Below, piece by piece: positions 15,836 to 26,522 of a stretch of 64,000 nucleotides of DNA. Each line of letters starts with the position of its first letter. Positions within the stretch are counted from its first letter, which is position 1. The translations under genes and the position numbers were made by a program. The notes under the pieces are model-generated. The model was not told where the DNA came from. It ran no database searches and saw nothing but the letters and a program-made list of their open reading frames with translations. The DNA is from Streptomyces sp. SCL15-4. GTDB lineage: Bacteria; Actinomycetota; Actinomycetes; Streptomycetales; Streptomycetaceae. Location: positions 1,240,001 through 1,304,000 of the forward strand of contig NZ_JAOBTQ010000001.1 in assembly GCF_033366695.1 (NCBI RefSeq), written 5' to 3'.

Positions 15836-18166
15836 ATGCACATCCCCCACGACCCCTTCGTCCGCGTCCGCGGCGCCCGCGAGCACAACCTCAAGAGCGT
15901 GGACGTGGACATCCCCCGGGACGTACTGGCCGTGTTCACCGGGGTCTCCGGCTCGGGCAAGTCCTCCCTGGCGTTCGGCACCGTCTACGCCGAGGCCCAG
16001 CGGCGGTACTTCGAGTCGGTCGCGCCGTACGCGCGCCGGCTGATCCACCAGGTCGGCGCGCCGAAGGTCGCCGAGATCACCGGGCTGCCCCCGGCGGTCT
16101 CGCTCCAGCAGCGCCGCTCGTCCCCCACCTCCCGCTCCTCGGTGGGCACGGTCACCAATCTCTCCAACTCTCTGCGGATGCTGTTCTCGCGGGCCGGCAG
16201 CTATCCGCCCGGCGCCGGGCGGCTCGACTCGGACGCCTTCTCGCCGAACACGGCGGCCGGTGCCTGTCCGCGCTGCCACGGCCTCGGGCAGGTGCACGAG
16301 ACGGCCGAGGAACTCCTGGTCCCGGACCCCTCGCTGTCCATCCGCGAGGGCGCGATCGCGGCGTGGCCGGGCGCCTGGCAGGGCAAGAACCTGCGGGACA
16401 TCCTGGACACGCTCGGCTACGACGTGGACCGGCCCTGGCGCGAGCTGCCCGCCGAGCAGCGCGACTGGATCCTGTTCACCGACGAGCAGCCGGTGGTCAC
16501 CGTCCACCCGGTGCGGGACGCCGACCGCATCCAGCGGCCCTACCAGGGCACCTACACGAGCGCCCGCCGGTATGTGCTCAAGACGTTCTCCGACACGAAG
16601 TCGGCCACGCTGCGGGCCAAGGCCGAGCGGTTCCTGACCAGCACCCCGTGCCCGGCCTGCGGCGGCAGCCGGCTGCGGCCCGAGGCGCTCGCGGTGACCT
16701 ACGACGGCCGGACCATCGCCGAGCTGGCGGCGCTGCCGCTGACCGGCCTCGCGGACCTGCCGGACGGCGGCGACGAGACGGCGAGGGTCCTCACGGCCGA
16801 CCTGAAGTCCCGGATCGCGCCGGTCGTCGAACTGGGCCTCGGCTACCTCAGCCTGGACCGGGCCGCGCCCACGCTCTCCGCGGGCGAGCTGCAACGGCTG
16901 CGGCTGGCCACCCAGTTGCGGTCCGGGCTGTTCGGCGTGGTGTACGTGCTGGACGAGCCGTCCGCCGGACTGCACCCGGCGGACACCGAGGCGCTGCTCA
17001 CCGTCCTGGACCGGCTGAAGGCGGCCGGGAACTCGGTGTTCGTGGTGGAACACCATCTGGACGTGGTGCGCGGCGCCGACTGGGTGGTGGACGTGGGTCC
17101 CGGTGCGGGCGAGCACGGCGGGCGGGTGCTGTACAGCGGGCCGCCGGCCGAACTGGCCTCGGTGGCCGGGTCGGCGACGGCCGTCCATCTCTTCGACGAG
17201 GCGCCCGGTCCGGCGCGCGAGGTCCGCGAGCCGCGCGGCTGGCTGGCGGTGGGCCCGGTGACCCGGCACAATCTGCGCGCGGTGACGGCCCGGTTCCCGC
17301 TCGGCGTGTTCACCGCGGTCACCGGTGTCTCCGGTTCCGGGAAGTCCACGCTCGTCGGGGAGCTGACGCAGGAGCTGCCGGGGGTGGGTCGGCTGGTCCG
17401 GGTCGACCAGAAGCCCATCGGGCGCACCCCGCGCTCCAACCTGGCCACGTACACGGGCCTGTTCGACGTGGTCCGCAAGGTGTTCGCGGGCACCGAGGAG
17501 GCGCGGGCGCGCGGATACGGCGTCGGGCGGTTCTCCTTCAACGTGCCCGGAGGGCGCTGCGAGACCTGCCAGGGCGAGGGGTTCGTCAGCGTGGAGCTGC
17601 TGTTCCTGCCGAGCACCTACGCGCCCTGCCCGGACTGCGCGGGCGCCCGCTACCGTCCCGAGACGCTCCGGGTGTCGTATCGCGGCCGGAACATCGCCGA
17701 GGTGCTGGACCTGACGGTGGAGGCCGCGGCGGAGTTCTTCGCGGGCACCCCGGGCGCCGCCCGGAGCCTGGGCGCCCTCCTCGACGTGGGCCTCGGGTAT
17801 CTGAAGCTCGGTCAGCCCGCGACCGAGCTGTCCGGCGGCGAGGCGCAGCGGATCAAGCTGGCGAGCGAACTCCAGCGCGGGCGCCGGGGCCACACCCTGT
17901 ATCTGCTGGACGAACCGACGACCGGTCTGCACCCGGCCGACGTGGAGGTGCTGACGGACCGGCTGCACGGGCTGGTCGACGCCGGGCACACGGTCGTCGT
18001 GGTGGAGCACGACATGACGGTGGTCGCGGGCGCCGACTGGGTGATCGACCTCGGTCCGGGCGGCGGCGACCGCGGCGGCCGCATCGTGGCGGAGGGCCCG
18101 CCGGACCGGGTGGCCCGGACGGAGGGCGGCGCGACGGCGCCTTATCTCGCGCGGGTCATGCCCTGA
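15836..18166 (+). CDS. Short UvrA-like excinuclease ABC subunit A paralogue (UvrA2 type)
   Basis: 776-aa duplicated ABC ATPase of the UvrA family. Two Walker A loops (GVSGSGKSSLAF near residue 36 and GVSGSGKSTLV near 500), two signature regions (LSAGELQRLRLA; LSGGEAQRIKLA) and two Walker B/D-loop stretches (VLDEPSAGLHPAD; LLDEPTTGLHPAD) are all present. Cys pairs (CPRCHG, CPACGG, CETCQG, CPDCAG) form the zinc modules. Genuine UvrA is about 950-1000 aa; the missing length fits UvrA2-type paralogues that lack the UvrB-binding insertion. Such proteins are linked to repair tolerance or export/resistance to DNA-binding drugs. Convergent with the acyltransferase gene. Confidence 0.9.
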   Translation: MHIPHDPFVRVRGAREHNLKSVDVDIPRDVLAVFTGVSGSGKSSLAFGTVYAEAQRRYFESVAPYARRLIHQVGAPKVAEITGLPPAVSLQQRRSSPTSRSSVGTVTNLSNSLRMLFSRAGSYPPGAGRLDSDAFSPNTAAGACPRCHGLGQVHETAEELLVPDPSLSIREGAIAAWPGAWQGKNLRDILDTLGYDVDRPWRELPAEQRDWILFTDEQPVVTVHPVRDADRIQRPYQGTYTSARRYVLKTFSDTKSATLRAKAERFLTSTPCPACGGSRLRPEALAVTYDGRTIAELAALPLTGLADLPDGGDETARVLTADLKSRIAPVVELGLGYLSLDRAAPTLSAGELQRLRLATQLRSGLFGVVYVLDEPSAGLHPADTEALLTVLDRLKAAGNSVFVVEHHLDVVRGADWVVDVGPGAGEHGGRVLYSGPPAELASVAGSATAVHLFDEAPGPAREVREPRGWLAVGPVTRHNLRAVTARFPLGVFTAVTGVSGSGKSTLVGELTQELPGVGRLVRVDQKPIGRTPRSNLATYTGLFDVVRKVFAGTEEARARGYGVGRFSFNVPGGRCETCQGEGFVSVELLFLPSTYAPCPDCAGARYRPETLRVSYRGRNIAEVLDLTVEAAAEFFAGTPGAARSLGALLDVGLGYLKLGQPATELSGGEAQRIKLASELQRGRRGHTLYLLDEPTTGLHPADVEVLTDRLHGLVDAGHTVVVVEHDMTVVAGADWVIDLGPGGGDRGGRIVAEGPPDRVARTEGGATAPYLARVMP

Positions 18167-18196
18167 GCGCCGTAGCCGCCACGCGTCGTGCCGCCG

Positions 18197-19084
18197 TCAG
18201 GCCCTGAGGACCGGACGGCTCGCCCGGGTGCCGTGGCCGGGCGGGCGGACCTGGGCGCCGGCGACCAGGGCCTCGTGGGTCCAGGCGGGCTCGGACGCGG
18301 CCGGCTGGGCCGCGCGGGCCAGGCTACGGCGGTCGGAGTGGGTGCCCGGCCGGATCAGCGGCCGTATCTCCACCTCGGCGACCAGGCCGCGGGTCCGGGC
18401 CACCCGCCACAGCGAGGCCGTCAGGGTGTCCTCGCCGACGAAGGCCGCCGCGGTGCCGGGACCGCCGTCGTGCCGCCGGTAGCGCAGGCCGACCGGCTGG
18501 ACCGGCACGCCCGCGTCGAGCGCGGCCTGGAAGACGGCGCGGCGGAAGCGGCCCTGGGCGCGCCCGCACCAGGTGCTGCCCTCGGGAAAGGCGGTCACCG
18601 CCCCGCCGGCGCGCAGGGTGCCGGCGATCCGGGCCACCGTGCCGGGCAGGGCGCGCAGCCGGTCCCGTTCGATGAACAGGGCCCCGCCGCGCGCGGTGAG
18701 CGCGCCCGCCACGGGCCAGCGCCGGACCTCGGCCTTGGCGAGCATCCTGGCCGGGCGTACGGCGGTGAGCAGCGGGATGTCCAGCCAGGAGACATGGTTG
18801 GCGACCAGCAGCAGCCCGCCGTCCGGCGGAACGGCGCCGGTGATCCGGACCCGCACCCCGGCGGCCCGCACGATCAGCCGGCACCACCGCCGGACCCACT
18901 CGGCGGGGATCCTGCCCCGCGAGCGGGGCAGACCCCGGCCGAGCGGGGACAGCGCGATCCCGGCGAGCACCAGGGCCGCGACCGCGGCCAGCCGCAGCAC
19001 GGCCCGCGGGACGGACGCGGCGGCCCGCACGGGTTCCACACAGGCGCCCGGGGTGCACGGCGCGGTGGGCAGCCAGCCGCTCAT
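18197..19084 (-). CDS. olsA: 1-acyl-sn-glycerol-3-phosphate-type acyltransferase (probable OlsA)
   Basis: 295-aa membrane-associated PlsC-family acyltransferase. An N-terminal hydrophobic helix (residues about 28-48) anchors it. The catalytic HxxxxD motif is NHVSWLD, followed by the substrate-binding FPEGSTW block and GVPVQPVGLRYR. Its ATG overlaps the stop of the upstream GNAT gene by one codon frame shift (ATGA), showing translational coupling. In the ornithine-lipid pathway OlsB makes lyso-ornithine lipid and OlsA adds the second acyl chain; the adjacent GNAT protein makes that role likely. A general phospholipid acyltransferase remains possible. Confidence 0.75.
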   Translation of the reverse strand: MSGWLPTAPCTPGACVEPVRAAASVPRAVLRLAAVAALVLAGIALSPLGRGLPRSRGRIPAEWVRRWCRLIVRAAGVRVRITGAVPPDGGLLLVANHVSWLDIPLLTAVRPARMLAKAEVRRWPVAGALTARGGALFIERDRLRALPGTVARIAGTLRAGGAVTAFPEGSTWCGRAQGRFRRAVFQAALDAGVPVQPVGLRYRRHDGGPGTAAAFVGEDTLTASLWRVARTRGLVAEVEIRPLIRPGTHSDRRSLARAAQPAASEPAWTHEALVAGAQVRPPGHGTRASRPVLRA

Positions 19085-19854
19085 CAGGCCGGGGCGAGGG
19101 AGAGGAAGTGCCGCAGATAGCGGGGATCGACCCGGCGCATCGACAGCAGGACGTAGAGGTCGGCGACGCCGAAGTCCGGGTCGTGCGCGGGTGCGCCGCA
19201 CACCCAGGCGCCGAGCCGCAGGTAGCCGCGCAGCAGGGCGGGCAGTTCGGTGCGGGCGGCCGGGGCGCCGGCCGGAGCGGTCCACGGCAGCAGCGGCCGG
19301 ACCCGGAACTCCTCGGGCGCCAGGTGCCGTTCGCGCACCCGCTGCCAGGTGCCGGCGGCGAGGGCGCCGCCGTCGGCGAGCGGCACGGAGCAGCAGCCCG
19401 CCAGCCACGCGTGGCCCCGGTCGGTCATGTAGCGGGCTATGCCGGCCCAGATCAGGCCGATGACGGCGCCGTCGCGGTGACCGGGGTGGACGCAGGAGCG
19501 GCCGACCTCGACCAGCTGCGATCGGATCGGGTCGAGCGCGGCGAGGTCGAACTCGCCGTCGGAGTACAGCCGGCCGGCGACGGCGGCCCGCTCGGGCGGC
19601 AGCAGCCGGTAGGTGCCGACGACCTGTCCGGTCGTCTCCTCGCGGACGAGGAGGTGGTCGCAGTAGGCGTCGAAGGCGTCGGTGTCGTGCCCCGGTTCCG
19701 GGCCGGCCAGCAGGGCTCCCATCTCCCCGGCGAAGACGTCGTGCCGCAGCCGCTGCGCGGCCCGCACGTCGGCCTCGTCGCGGGCGAGGGTGACGGTGTA
19801 GCGGGCGGGGGCCGCGGGCTGCGGGGGACGGTCGAGGGTGGGAACGCCGGTCAT
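19084..19854 (-). CDS. olsB: GNAT acyltransferase, probable OlsB (ornithine-acyl-ACP N-acyltransferase)
   Basis: 256-aa hemolysin-like GNAT protein. Seen: AAQRLRHDVFAGEMGA, the family N-terminal RxxVF motif; VVGTYRLLPPERA; LVEVGRSCVHPGHRDGAVIGLIWAGIARYM, the acyl-donor loop; and ADLYVLLSMRRVDPRYLRHF at the C-terminus. Such proteins transfer a 3-hydroxyacyl chain from ACP to ornithine. Coupled by a 4-nt overlap to the PlsC-type gene. A paired role in ornithine lipid synthesis, giving phosphorus-free membrane lipids, follows from that arrangement. Exact substrate not proven by sequence. Confidence 0.78.
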   Translation of the reverse strand: MTGVPTLDRPPQPAAPARYTVTLARDEADVRAAQRLRHDVFAGEMGALLAGPEPGHDTDAFDAYCDHLLVREETTGQVVGTYRLLPPERAAVAGRLYSDGEFDLAALDPIRSQLVEVGRSCVHPGHRDGAVIGLIWAGIARYMTDRGHAWLAGCCSVPLADGGALAAGTWQRVRERHLAPEEFRVRPLLPWTAPAGAPAARTELPALLRGYLRLGAWVCGAPAHDPDFGVADLYVLLSMRRVDPRYLRHFLSLAPA

Positions 19855-19993
19855 GGCTACTCCTGGGCACGGGCCGGGTCGGCAGGGGCGGCGGGCCGGT
19901 GTGCGCGGTCCGCCGTTCCTGTTCTTCCGAGACCGGGCGGCGTGCGTGTGACCGGTGCCAGGAGCGCGGATGTGGAGCTGGTGAACGCCCCGG

Positions 19994-21019
19994 TCAGCCG
20001 TCCGCGGTGAGGCAGCCGGCGAGCAGCCGCCGGGCCTCGGCCTCGTCCAGCACCCGTTCCAGGACGAGGTCGCCCTTCATGTGCGGGAAGAAGCGGCCCG
20101 CGGGCCAGCTCCGCTCGTACGGCGGCGGGTCCAGGACGAGCAGCCGAACGCCGTCCACGACAGGGATGTCCGAGGGGGTGCCCTCGTTCCACACCCAGTC
20201 CCCGGAGGGGGTGACGAGGTTGAAGGAGCCGGTGGTGTCCACCTGTCCGGGCCGGTCCCGGCAGACGGCGGCCTCTCCGGCGGACGGGGCCCGGCCGGGC
20301 AGGTGGCCGCCGCCTATGAGGACGTCGGCGAGCAGGGTGTGCAGCTGGAAGTTGTCGCCGATGCCGGTCATGCGCAGGGCGTAGCCGGTGCCGGTGGGGC
20401 GGTGCAGGACGACGAGGGGCTCGTCGAGGACGAGCAGGGCGTAGGCCAGGCACTTGAAGTCGTACCCGGAGTCCTCCTCGACCGAGCGCAGGGTCCGCAG
20501 CAGGCGGGTGCGGGTGCCGGCGTCGAGCGCGGTGCGGACGGTGGCGTGGTTGAGCATGGCGACGGCGGCCATCTCCCAGTGGTGCAGGGTGAGCCAGGCG
20601 ACGGCCTGGTCCGGGTTCACCCGGTCGAGGAGGTCCTCGGGCGGCTCCTCGGCTCGCGGGTCGGGGAAGTCGCCGCCGCCGGTGGCCGCCCAGCGGTCGC
20701 AGAACGCGCGGGCGTCGTCGAGGGCCCCGGCGAGGCCGGCGAGGACGTGGGGTGCGCAGGGGGTGGGGTCGGCGCCGCGTTCGACGCACGCGCCGACGAG
20801 CACGGCGACGGTGGCGCGGGGGGCCGGCGGCATCTCGTCCAGGACCGCCGCCAGCCGTGGCCCGGCGTCCCGGAACTCCTGGTCGTCCGCTTCGCCGAAG
20901 TACCGGTGCAGGTCCTGGAAGTACTGCTGCGAGCGGTCGGCGTCCTGCGCGCGGACGGCGGTCTCGAAACCGGCCACGGCATCGCCGAACCGTGCCGTCC
21001 GCTTGTTCTCGGAGATCAT
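19994..21019 (-). CDS. Hypothetical protein, conserved-looking
   Basis: 341-aa soluble protein with no domain I can name. The first about 170 residues are helical and Ala/Arg-rich (GDAVAGFETAVRAQDADRSQQYFQDLHRYF...; LTLHHWEMAAVAMLNHATV), suggesting a helical-repeat or scaffold-like domain. The second half is beta-rich with LHTLLADVLIGG, SGDWVWNEGTPSDIPVVDGVRLLVLDPPPY and a C-terminal helix (LVLERVLDEAEARRLL). No signal peptide or membrane helix. On the same strand as olsBA and sdhCAB but separated from both by more than 100 nt, so operon membership is doubtful. Confidence 0.65.
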   Translation of the reverse strand: MISENKRTARFGDAVAGFETAVRAQDADRSQQYFQDLHRYFGEADDQEFRDAGPRLAAVLDEMPPAPRATVAVLVGACVERGADPTPCAPHVLAGLAGALDDARAFCDRWAATGGGDFPDPRAEEPPEDLLDRVNPDQAVAWLTLHHWEMAAVAMLNHATVRTALDAGTRTRLLRTLRSVEEDSGYDFKCLAYALLVLDEPLVVLHRPTGTGYALRMTGIGDNFQLHTLLADVLIGGGHLPGRAPSAGEAAVCRDRPGQVDTTGSFNLVTPSGDWVWNEGTPSDIPVVDGVRLLVLDPPPYERSWPAGRFFPHMKGDLVLERVLDEAEARRLLAGCLTADG

Positions 21020-21052
21020 GGCGGCAGGCTACCGGGGCCCGGAACACCAGAC

Positions 21053-21080
21053 GGGGCCGGGTGAGCACCTCCCCGGCCCC
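21053..21080 (-). terminator. Terminator hairpin after sdhCAB
   Basis: A 9-bp perfect stem (GGGGCCGGG at 21053-21061, CCCGGCCCC at 21072-21080) with a 10-nt loop lies about 40 nt beyond the sdhB stop, between sdhB and the next gene on the same strand. Confidence 0.6.
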
Positions 21081-21120
21081 GCCCGCCCGCCTCCGGTCGG
21101 CGAACGTCTTCAGGTGGCGG

Positions 21121-21866
21121 CTACCTCTTGCCGGCCTTCCGGGTGGCCCGCAGCCACTCCCTGTTCATGCCGGTGATGGACATCAGCGGGATGCCCTTGG
21201 GACAGGCCGTGGCGCACTCGCCGGTGAGCGTGCATCCGCCGAAGCCCTCGGCGTCCATCTGGGCCACCATGTCCAGCACCCGGGTCTCCCGCTCGGGCGC
21301 GCCCTGGGGCAGCACGTTGAGGTGGTTGACCTTGGCGGAGGTGAAGAGCATCGCCGCGCCGTTGGGGCACGCGGCCACGCACGCCCCGCAGCCGATGCAC
21401 TCGGCGTGCTCGAACGCGAAGTCGGCGTCGGCCTTGGGCACCGGGGTGGCGTGGGCCTCCGGCGCGGAACCGGTGGGCGCGGTGATGTAGCCGCCGGCCT
21501 GGATGATCCGGTCGAACGCCGAACGGTCCACCACCAGGTCCTTGATCACCGGGAACGCGGACGCCCGCCACGGTTCGATGTCGATCGTGTCGCCGTCCCT
21601 GAAGGACCGCATGTGCAGCTGGCAGGTGGTGGTGCGCTCCGGCCCGTGCGCGTCGCCGTTGATGACGAGGCTGCACGCGCCGCAGATGCCCTCGCGGCAG
21701 TCGTGGTCGAAGGCGACGGGATCCTCGCCGGACAGGATGAGCTGTTCGTTGAGGACGTCCAGCATCTCCAGGAAGGACATGTCGGGCGAGATGTCGTCCA
21801 CCTCGTAGGTGGACATCGCTCCTTCGGCGCCGGCGTTCTTCTGCCGCCAGACGCGCAGGGTGAGCT

Positions 21867-21870
<4 letters not shown>
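21121..21870 (-). CDS. sdhB: Succinate dehydrogenase/fumarate reductase iron-sulfur subunit
   Basis: 249-aa electron-transfer subunit. The N-terminal ferredoxin domain binds [2Fe-2S] through [10 protein letters not shown] and the later Cys in TTTCQLHM. The C-terminal domain carries [18 protein letters not shown] for [4Fe-4S] and [17 protein letters not shown] for [3Fe-4S]. It docks with SdhA at the cytoplasmic face of the membrane. Its ATG overlaps the sdhA stop (ATGA), giving the order sdhC-sdhA-sdhB. This order and a single membrane subunit are typical of the actinobacterial type B complex, which can work with menaquinone. Confidence 0.95.
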
Positions 21871-23813
<1,943 letters not shown>

Positions 23814-23815
23814 GG

Positions 23816-24523
23816 TCAGCTCACCACTCCGGTCATGACGCCCACGGGTACGGCGATGAAGCCGGCCGTGAGCAGCAGCGCGAGGACGTTGGCGACGGTC
23901 TTCAGGGCGCGGTCGCGGGCGCGGCTGCCGACGCCGAGGGTCTGGGCGGCGCTCCAGAAGCCGTGCCGGATGTGCAGGCCGAGCGCGAGCATCGCGACGA
24001 TGTAGACGACGTTGCCGTACCAGGTGGAGAAGGTGTCCACGACGTTCTGGTACGGGTGTCCCTCCTGGAAGCCGCCGGAGTGCACGGTGCCGGTGGTCAG
24101 GTCGAGGACGTGCCAGACGATGAACAGCCCGAGGATGACACCGCCCCAGCGCATGGTGCGCGTCGCGTAGCTCGCCCGCGGCTTGGCGTGGACGTACTTG
24201 GCGGGGCGGGCCTTGAGGTCGCGGCGGCTGAGCTGGTAGGCGGAGGTGGCGTGGGCGGCCACGGCCACGACGAGGACGATCCTCACCAGCCAGAGCGTCC
24301 ACTCGTAGTGCATGAACGGTTCGCCGACGGTGCGCAGCCAGTGCCCGTAGTGGTTGAACTCGTCGGCGCCGAAGAAGATCTTCAGATTGCCGATGACGTG
24401 GGCGACCAGGTACAGCAGCATGATCACGCCGCTGACGGCCATGACCGTCTTCTTGCCGACGGAGCTGTCCCACACGGTACGCGCCATGGACGGCCGTCGG
24501 TCCGTCCGCGTTGCCAGAGCCAT
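23816..24523 (-). CDS. sdhC: Succinate dehydrogenase cytochrome b subunit (single-subunit type B anchor)
   Basis: 235-aa integral membrane protein with five predicted transmembrane helices (about residues 28-45, 74-95, 125-145, 170-190 and 205-228). Several His residues within them (AHVIGN, YGHW, AHATSAY, WHVLDL, LHIRHGF) suit ligation of two haems b. This is the one-polypeptide anchor seen in Gram-positive type B complexes. The start ATG at 24523 begins [10 protein letters not shown]. Its promoter region faces the divergent LysR gene and includes an LTTR-like box. Confidence 0.93.
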   Translation of the reverse strand: MALATRTDRRPSMARTVWDSSVGKKTVMAVSGVIMLLYLVAHVIGNLKIFFGADEFNHYGHWLRTVGEPFMHYEWTLWLVRIVLVVAVAAHATSAYQLSRRDLKARPAKYVHAKPRASYATRTMRWGGVILGLFIVWHVLDLTTGTVHSGGFQEGHPYQNVVDTFSTWYGNVVYIVAMLALGLHIRHGFWSAAQTLGVGSRARDRALKTVANVLALLLTAGFIAVPVGVMTGVVS

Positions 24524-24583
24524 GGGACAGCACGCTAGGGCCGAAGGTCCCGATCGGTCCAAGACATGGTGCAGCTTGTTTCC

Positions 24584-24598
24584 ATAGGCTGTGGCTAT
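24584..24598. promoter_or_regulatory. LysR-type box (ATAG-N7-CTAT) between sdhC and lysR
   Basis: ATAGGCTGTGGCTAT is a 15-bp interrupted palindrome with T-N11-A-like spacing, 9 nt before the divergent LysR start and about 60 nt from the sdhC start. This is the usual place for autoregulation by a LysR protein. Binding is inferred. Confidence 0.5.
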
Positions 24599-24607
24599 TC
24601 TGGCTGG

Positions 24608-25492
24608 GTGCAGTTCACCCAGCTCCAGTACTTCGTGGCCGTCGCCGAGACCCGGCACTTCACCCGGGCCGCCGAGCGCGTCCATGTGGCCCAGCCGTCG
24701 CTGTCGCAGCAGATCAAGGCGCTGGAGCGGGAGCTGGGCGCGGATCTGTTCCTGCGCGCCCGGGGCAACATCACGCTCACCGACGCGGGCGAAGCGCTGC
24801 TGCCGCTGGCCCGGCGGATCCTGGCCGACGCGGACACCGCCCGGCACGAGGTGCAGGAGCTGGTGCAGCTGCGGCGGGGGCGGGTGCGGCTGGGCGCGAC
24901 GCCGAGCCTGTGCACCGGGCTGCTGCCGGATGTGCTGCGCGCCTTTCACGACCGGTACCCGGGCATCCGGCTGCTGATCGAGGAGGGCGGCTCGCACGAC
25001 CTGGTGCGGGAGCTGGCGCGCGGGGCGCTGGACCTGGCGCTGGTCGTGCTGCCGCTGCCGTCGCCGGCGCCCGCGCTGACCACGGTGGAGCTGCTGCGCG
25101 AGGACCTGGTGGTGGTGTCCTCGCCGGAGGCACCGGCGCCCGGCCGGGGCGGGCCGGTGATCCGCATCGCCGACCTGGCGGGTGAGCGGCTGGTGATGTT
25201 CCGGCACGGGTACGACCTGCGGGAGCTGACCGTGGCCGCGTGCCGGGCCGAGGGTTTCGAGCCGGACTTCGCGGTGGAGGGCGGCGAGATGGACGCGGTG
25301 CTGGGCTTCGTACGGGCGGGGCTGGGGGTGGCGGTGGTGCCGCGCATGGTCGCCACCCGGGCCGGGCGCGGGCTGCGGGTGACCCCGCTGGCCCGGCCCG
25401 GACTGCACCGTACGATCGCGCTCGCCCACCGCAGCGACGTGGCGCCGCCGCGGGCGGCGCGGGAGTTGCAGCGGATGCTGCTGGAGCGCTGA
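24608..25492 (+). CDS. LysR family transcriptional regulator, divergent from sdhCAB
   Basis: 294 aa, full length. The winged HTH occupies residues 1-60 ([48 protein letters not shown]), followed by a linker helix and a two-lobed periplasmic-binding-like effector domain from about residue 90 ([29 protein letters not shown]). The GTG at 24608 gives the exact LysR N-terminus; the earlier in-frame ATG adds an unlikely leader. Effector unknown. The shared promoter with sdh suggests control of respiration or of its own gene. Confidence 0.92.
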   Translation: MQFTQLQYFVAVAETRHFTRAAERVHVAQPSLSQQIKALERELGADLFLRARGNITLTDAGEALLPLARRILADADTARHEVQELVQLRRGRVRLGATPSLCTGLLPDVLRAFHDRYPGIRLLIEEGGSHDLVRELARGALDLALVVLPLPSPAPALTTVELLREDLVVVSSPEAPAPGRGGPVIRIADLAGERLVMFRHGYDLRELTVAACRAEGFEPDFAVEGGEMDAVLGFVRAGLGVAVVPRMVATRAGRGLRVTPLARPGLHRTIALAHRSDVAPPRAARELQRMLLER

Positions 25493-25500
25493 GCCCCGGC

Positions 25501-26391
25501 TCAGCCGGTGACGGCGGGCCTGAGCACCTCCTCGCACCACTGGCGGAAGCCGGTCGGCGCGGTGTCGGGGGTGACGGGCACGCCGGCGCCGTAGAAGTCC
25601 TGGCGGGTGAGGGCGCGCATCATGTCGGCCAGGGCCCGGGCGGCGTCCTCGCTCGCGCCGTACCGCAGGAGCGCCGCCCTCTGGTCCTCGGCGTCGATCC
25701 GGCGGAAGCGGACCGGCCGGTCCAGCACCTCGGACACGATCCGCGCCATGGCCTCGGGCGTCAGGTCGTCGGCACTCACCAGCGGTACGTCCTCCTGGCC
25801 GGTCCAGGAGCCGTCCAGCAGCAGCCGCGCGGCCGTGGCGCCGATGTCCCGGGTGGCGCAGGTGCGCAACACCCGGTCACCGGGCACCGCCATGGTCAGC
25901 TCGCCGCCGTCGCGGAGGGCGGCGGCCTGGTTGAGCAGGTTCTCCATCAGGTAGGGCGGGCACAGCGCGCGGTGGTGGACGCCGGTGGCCCGGACCTCGT
26001 CGTCGGCGGCCAGCGCGGCGGAGATCTGCCCGGCGTGTTCGGCCACCCCGCGGCCCAGCGTGGAGACGGCGACGACCCGCTCGACGCCCTGCGTGGCGAC
26101 CGCGTCGGCGAGCGGCCGGGCGAAGGCACGGAAGTGGCCCTCGACGCTGTCGGCGGTGAGGGACGGCGGCACCAGCCAGAACACCCGGTCGACGCCCGCG
26201 CACGCCTTGGCCATGACGTCGGGATCGGCGTGCGAGCCGGCGACGGCCTCCACGCGGTCGCGCACCTGCGGGGCCAGGCGGGCGGGGTCGCGGACGACGA
26301 CGCGCACCGGTCCCGCCGCCTCCCCGGCGGCGAGGAGGGAGGCGAGGACCCGGCCGCCGATCTGGCCGGTCGGGGTGGTGACGAGGATCAT
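25501..26391 (-). CDS. NmrA-like/atypical SDR NAD(P)-binding protein
   Basis: 296-aa Rossmann-fold protein of the NmrA/ergot-alkaloid-type atypical SDR group. The N-terminal nucleotide loop is VTTPTGQIGGRVL, followed by VRVVVRDPARLAP and, lower down, CAGVDRVFWLVPPSL and VERVVAVSTLGRG. The classical YxxxK pair is absent, so it may be a redox-sensing or NADP-binding protein more than a dehydrogenase. Divergent from the next LysR gene, which is its likely regulator. Confidence 0.85.
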   Translation of the reverse strand: MILVTTPTGQIGGRVLASLLAAGEAAGPVRVVVRDPARLAPQVRDRVEAVAGSHADPDVMAKACAGVDRVFWLVPPSLTADSVEGHFRAFARPLADAVATQGVERVVAVSTLGRGVAEHAGQISAALAADDEVRATGVHHRALCPPYLMENLLNQAAALRDGGELTMAVPGDRVLRTCATRDIGATAARLLLDGSWTGQEDVPLVSADDLTPEAMARIVSEVLDRPVRFRRIDAEDQRAALLRYGASEDAARALADMMRALTRQDFYGAGVPVTPDTAPTGFRQWCEEVLRPAVTG

Positions 26392-26522
26392 GAGGACTCC
26401 GGAAAGGTCTGCGGAAGCGGAGGAAGACGTGCCCGAGCCTGCCCGCCGGGCTCCGGGAACTGAAGGTCCGGCCGGCTCAGGGTTGTTACCCTCAAGGCAA
26501 TACCGAGCGCAGGAGGTGCGGG

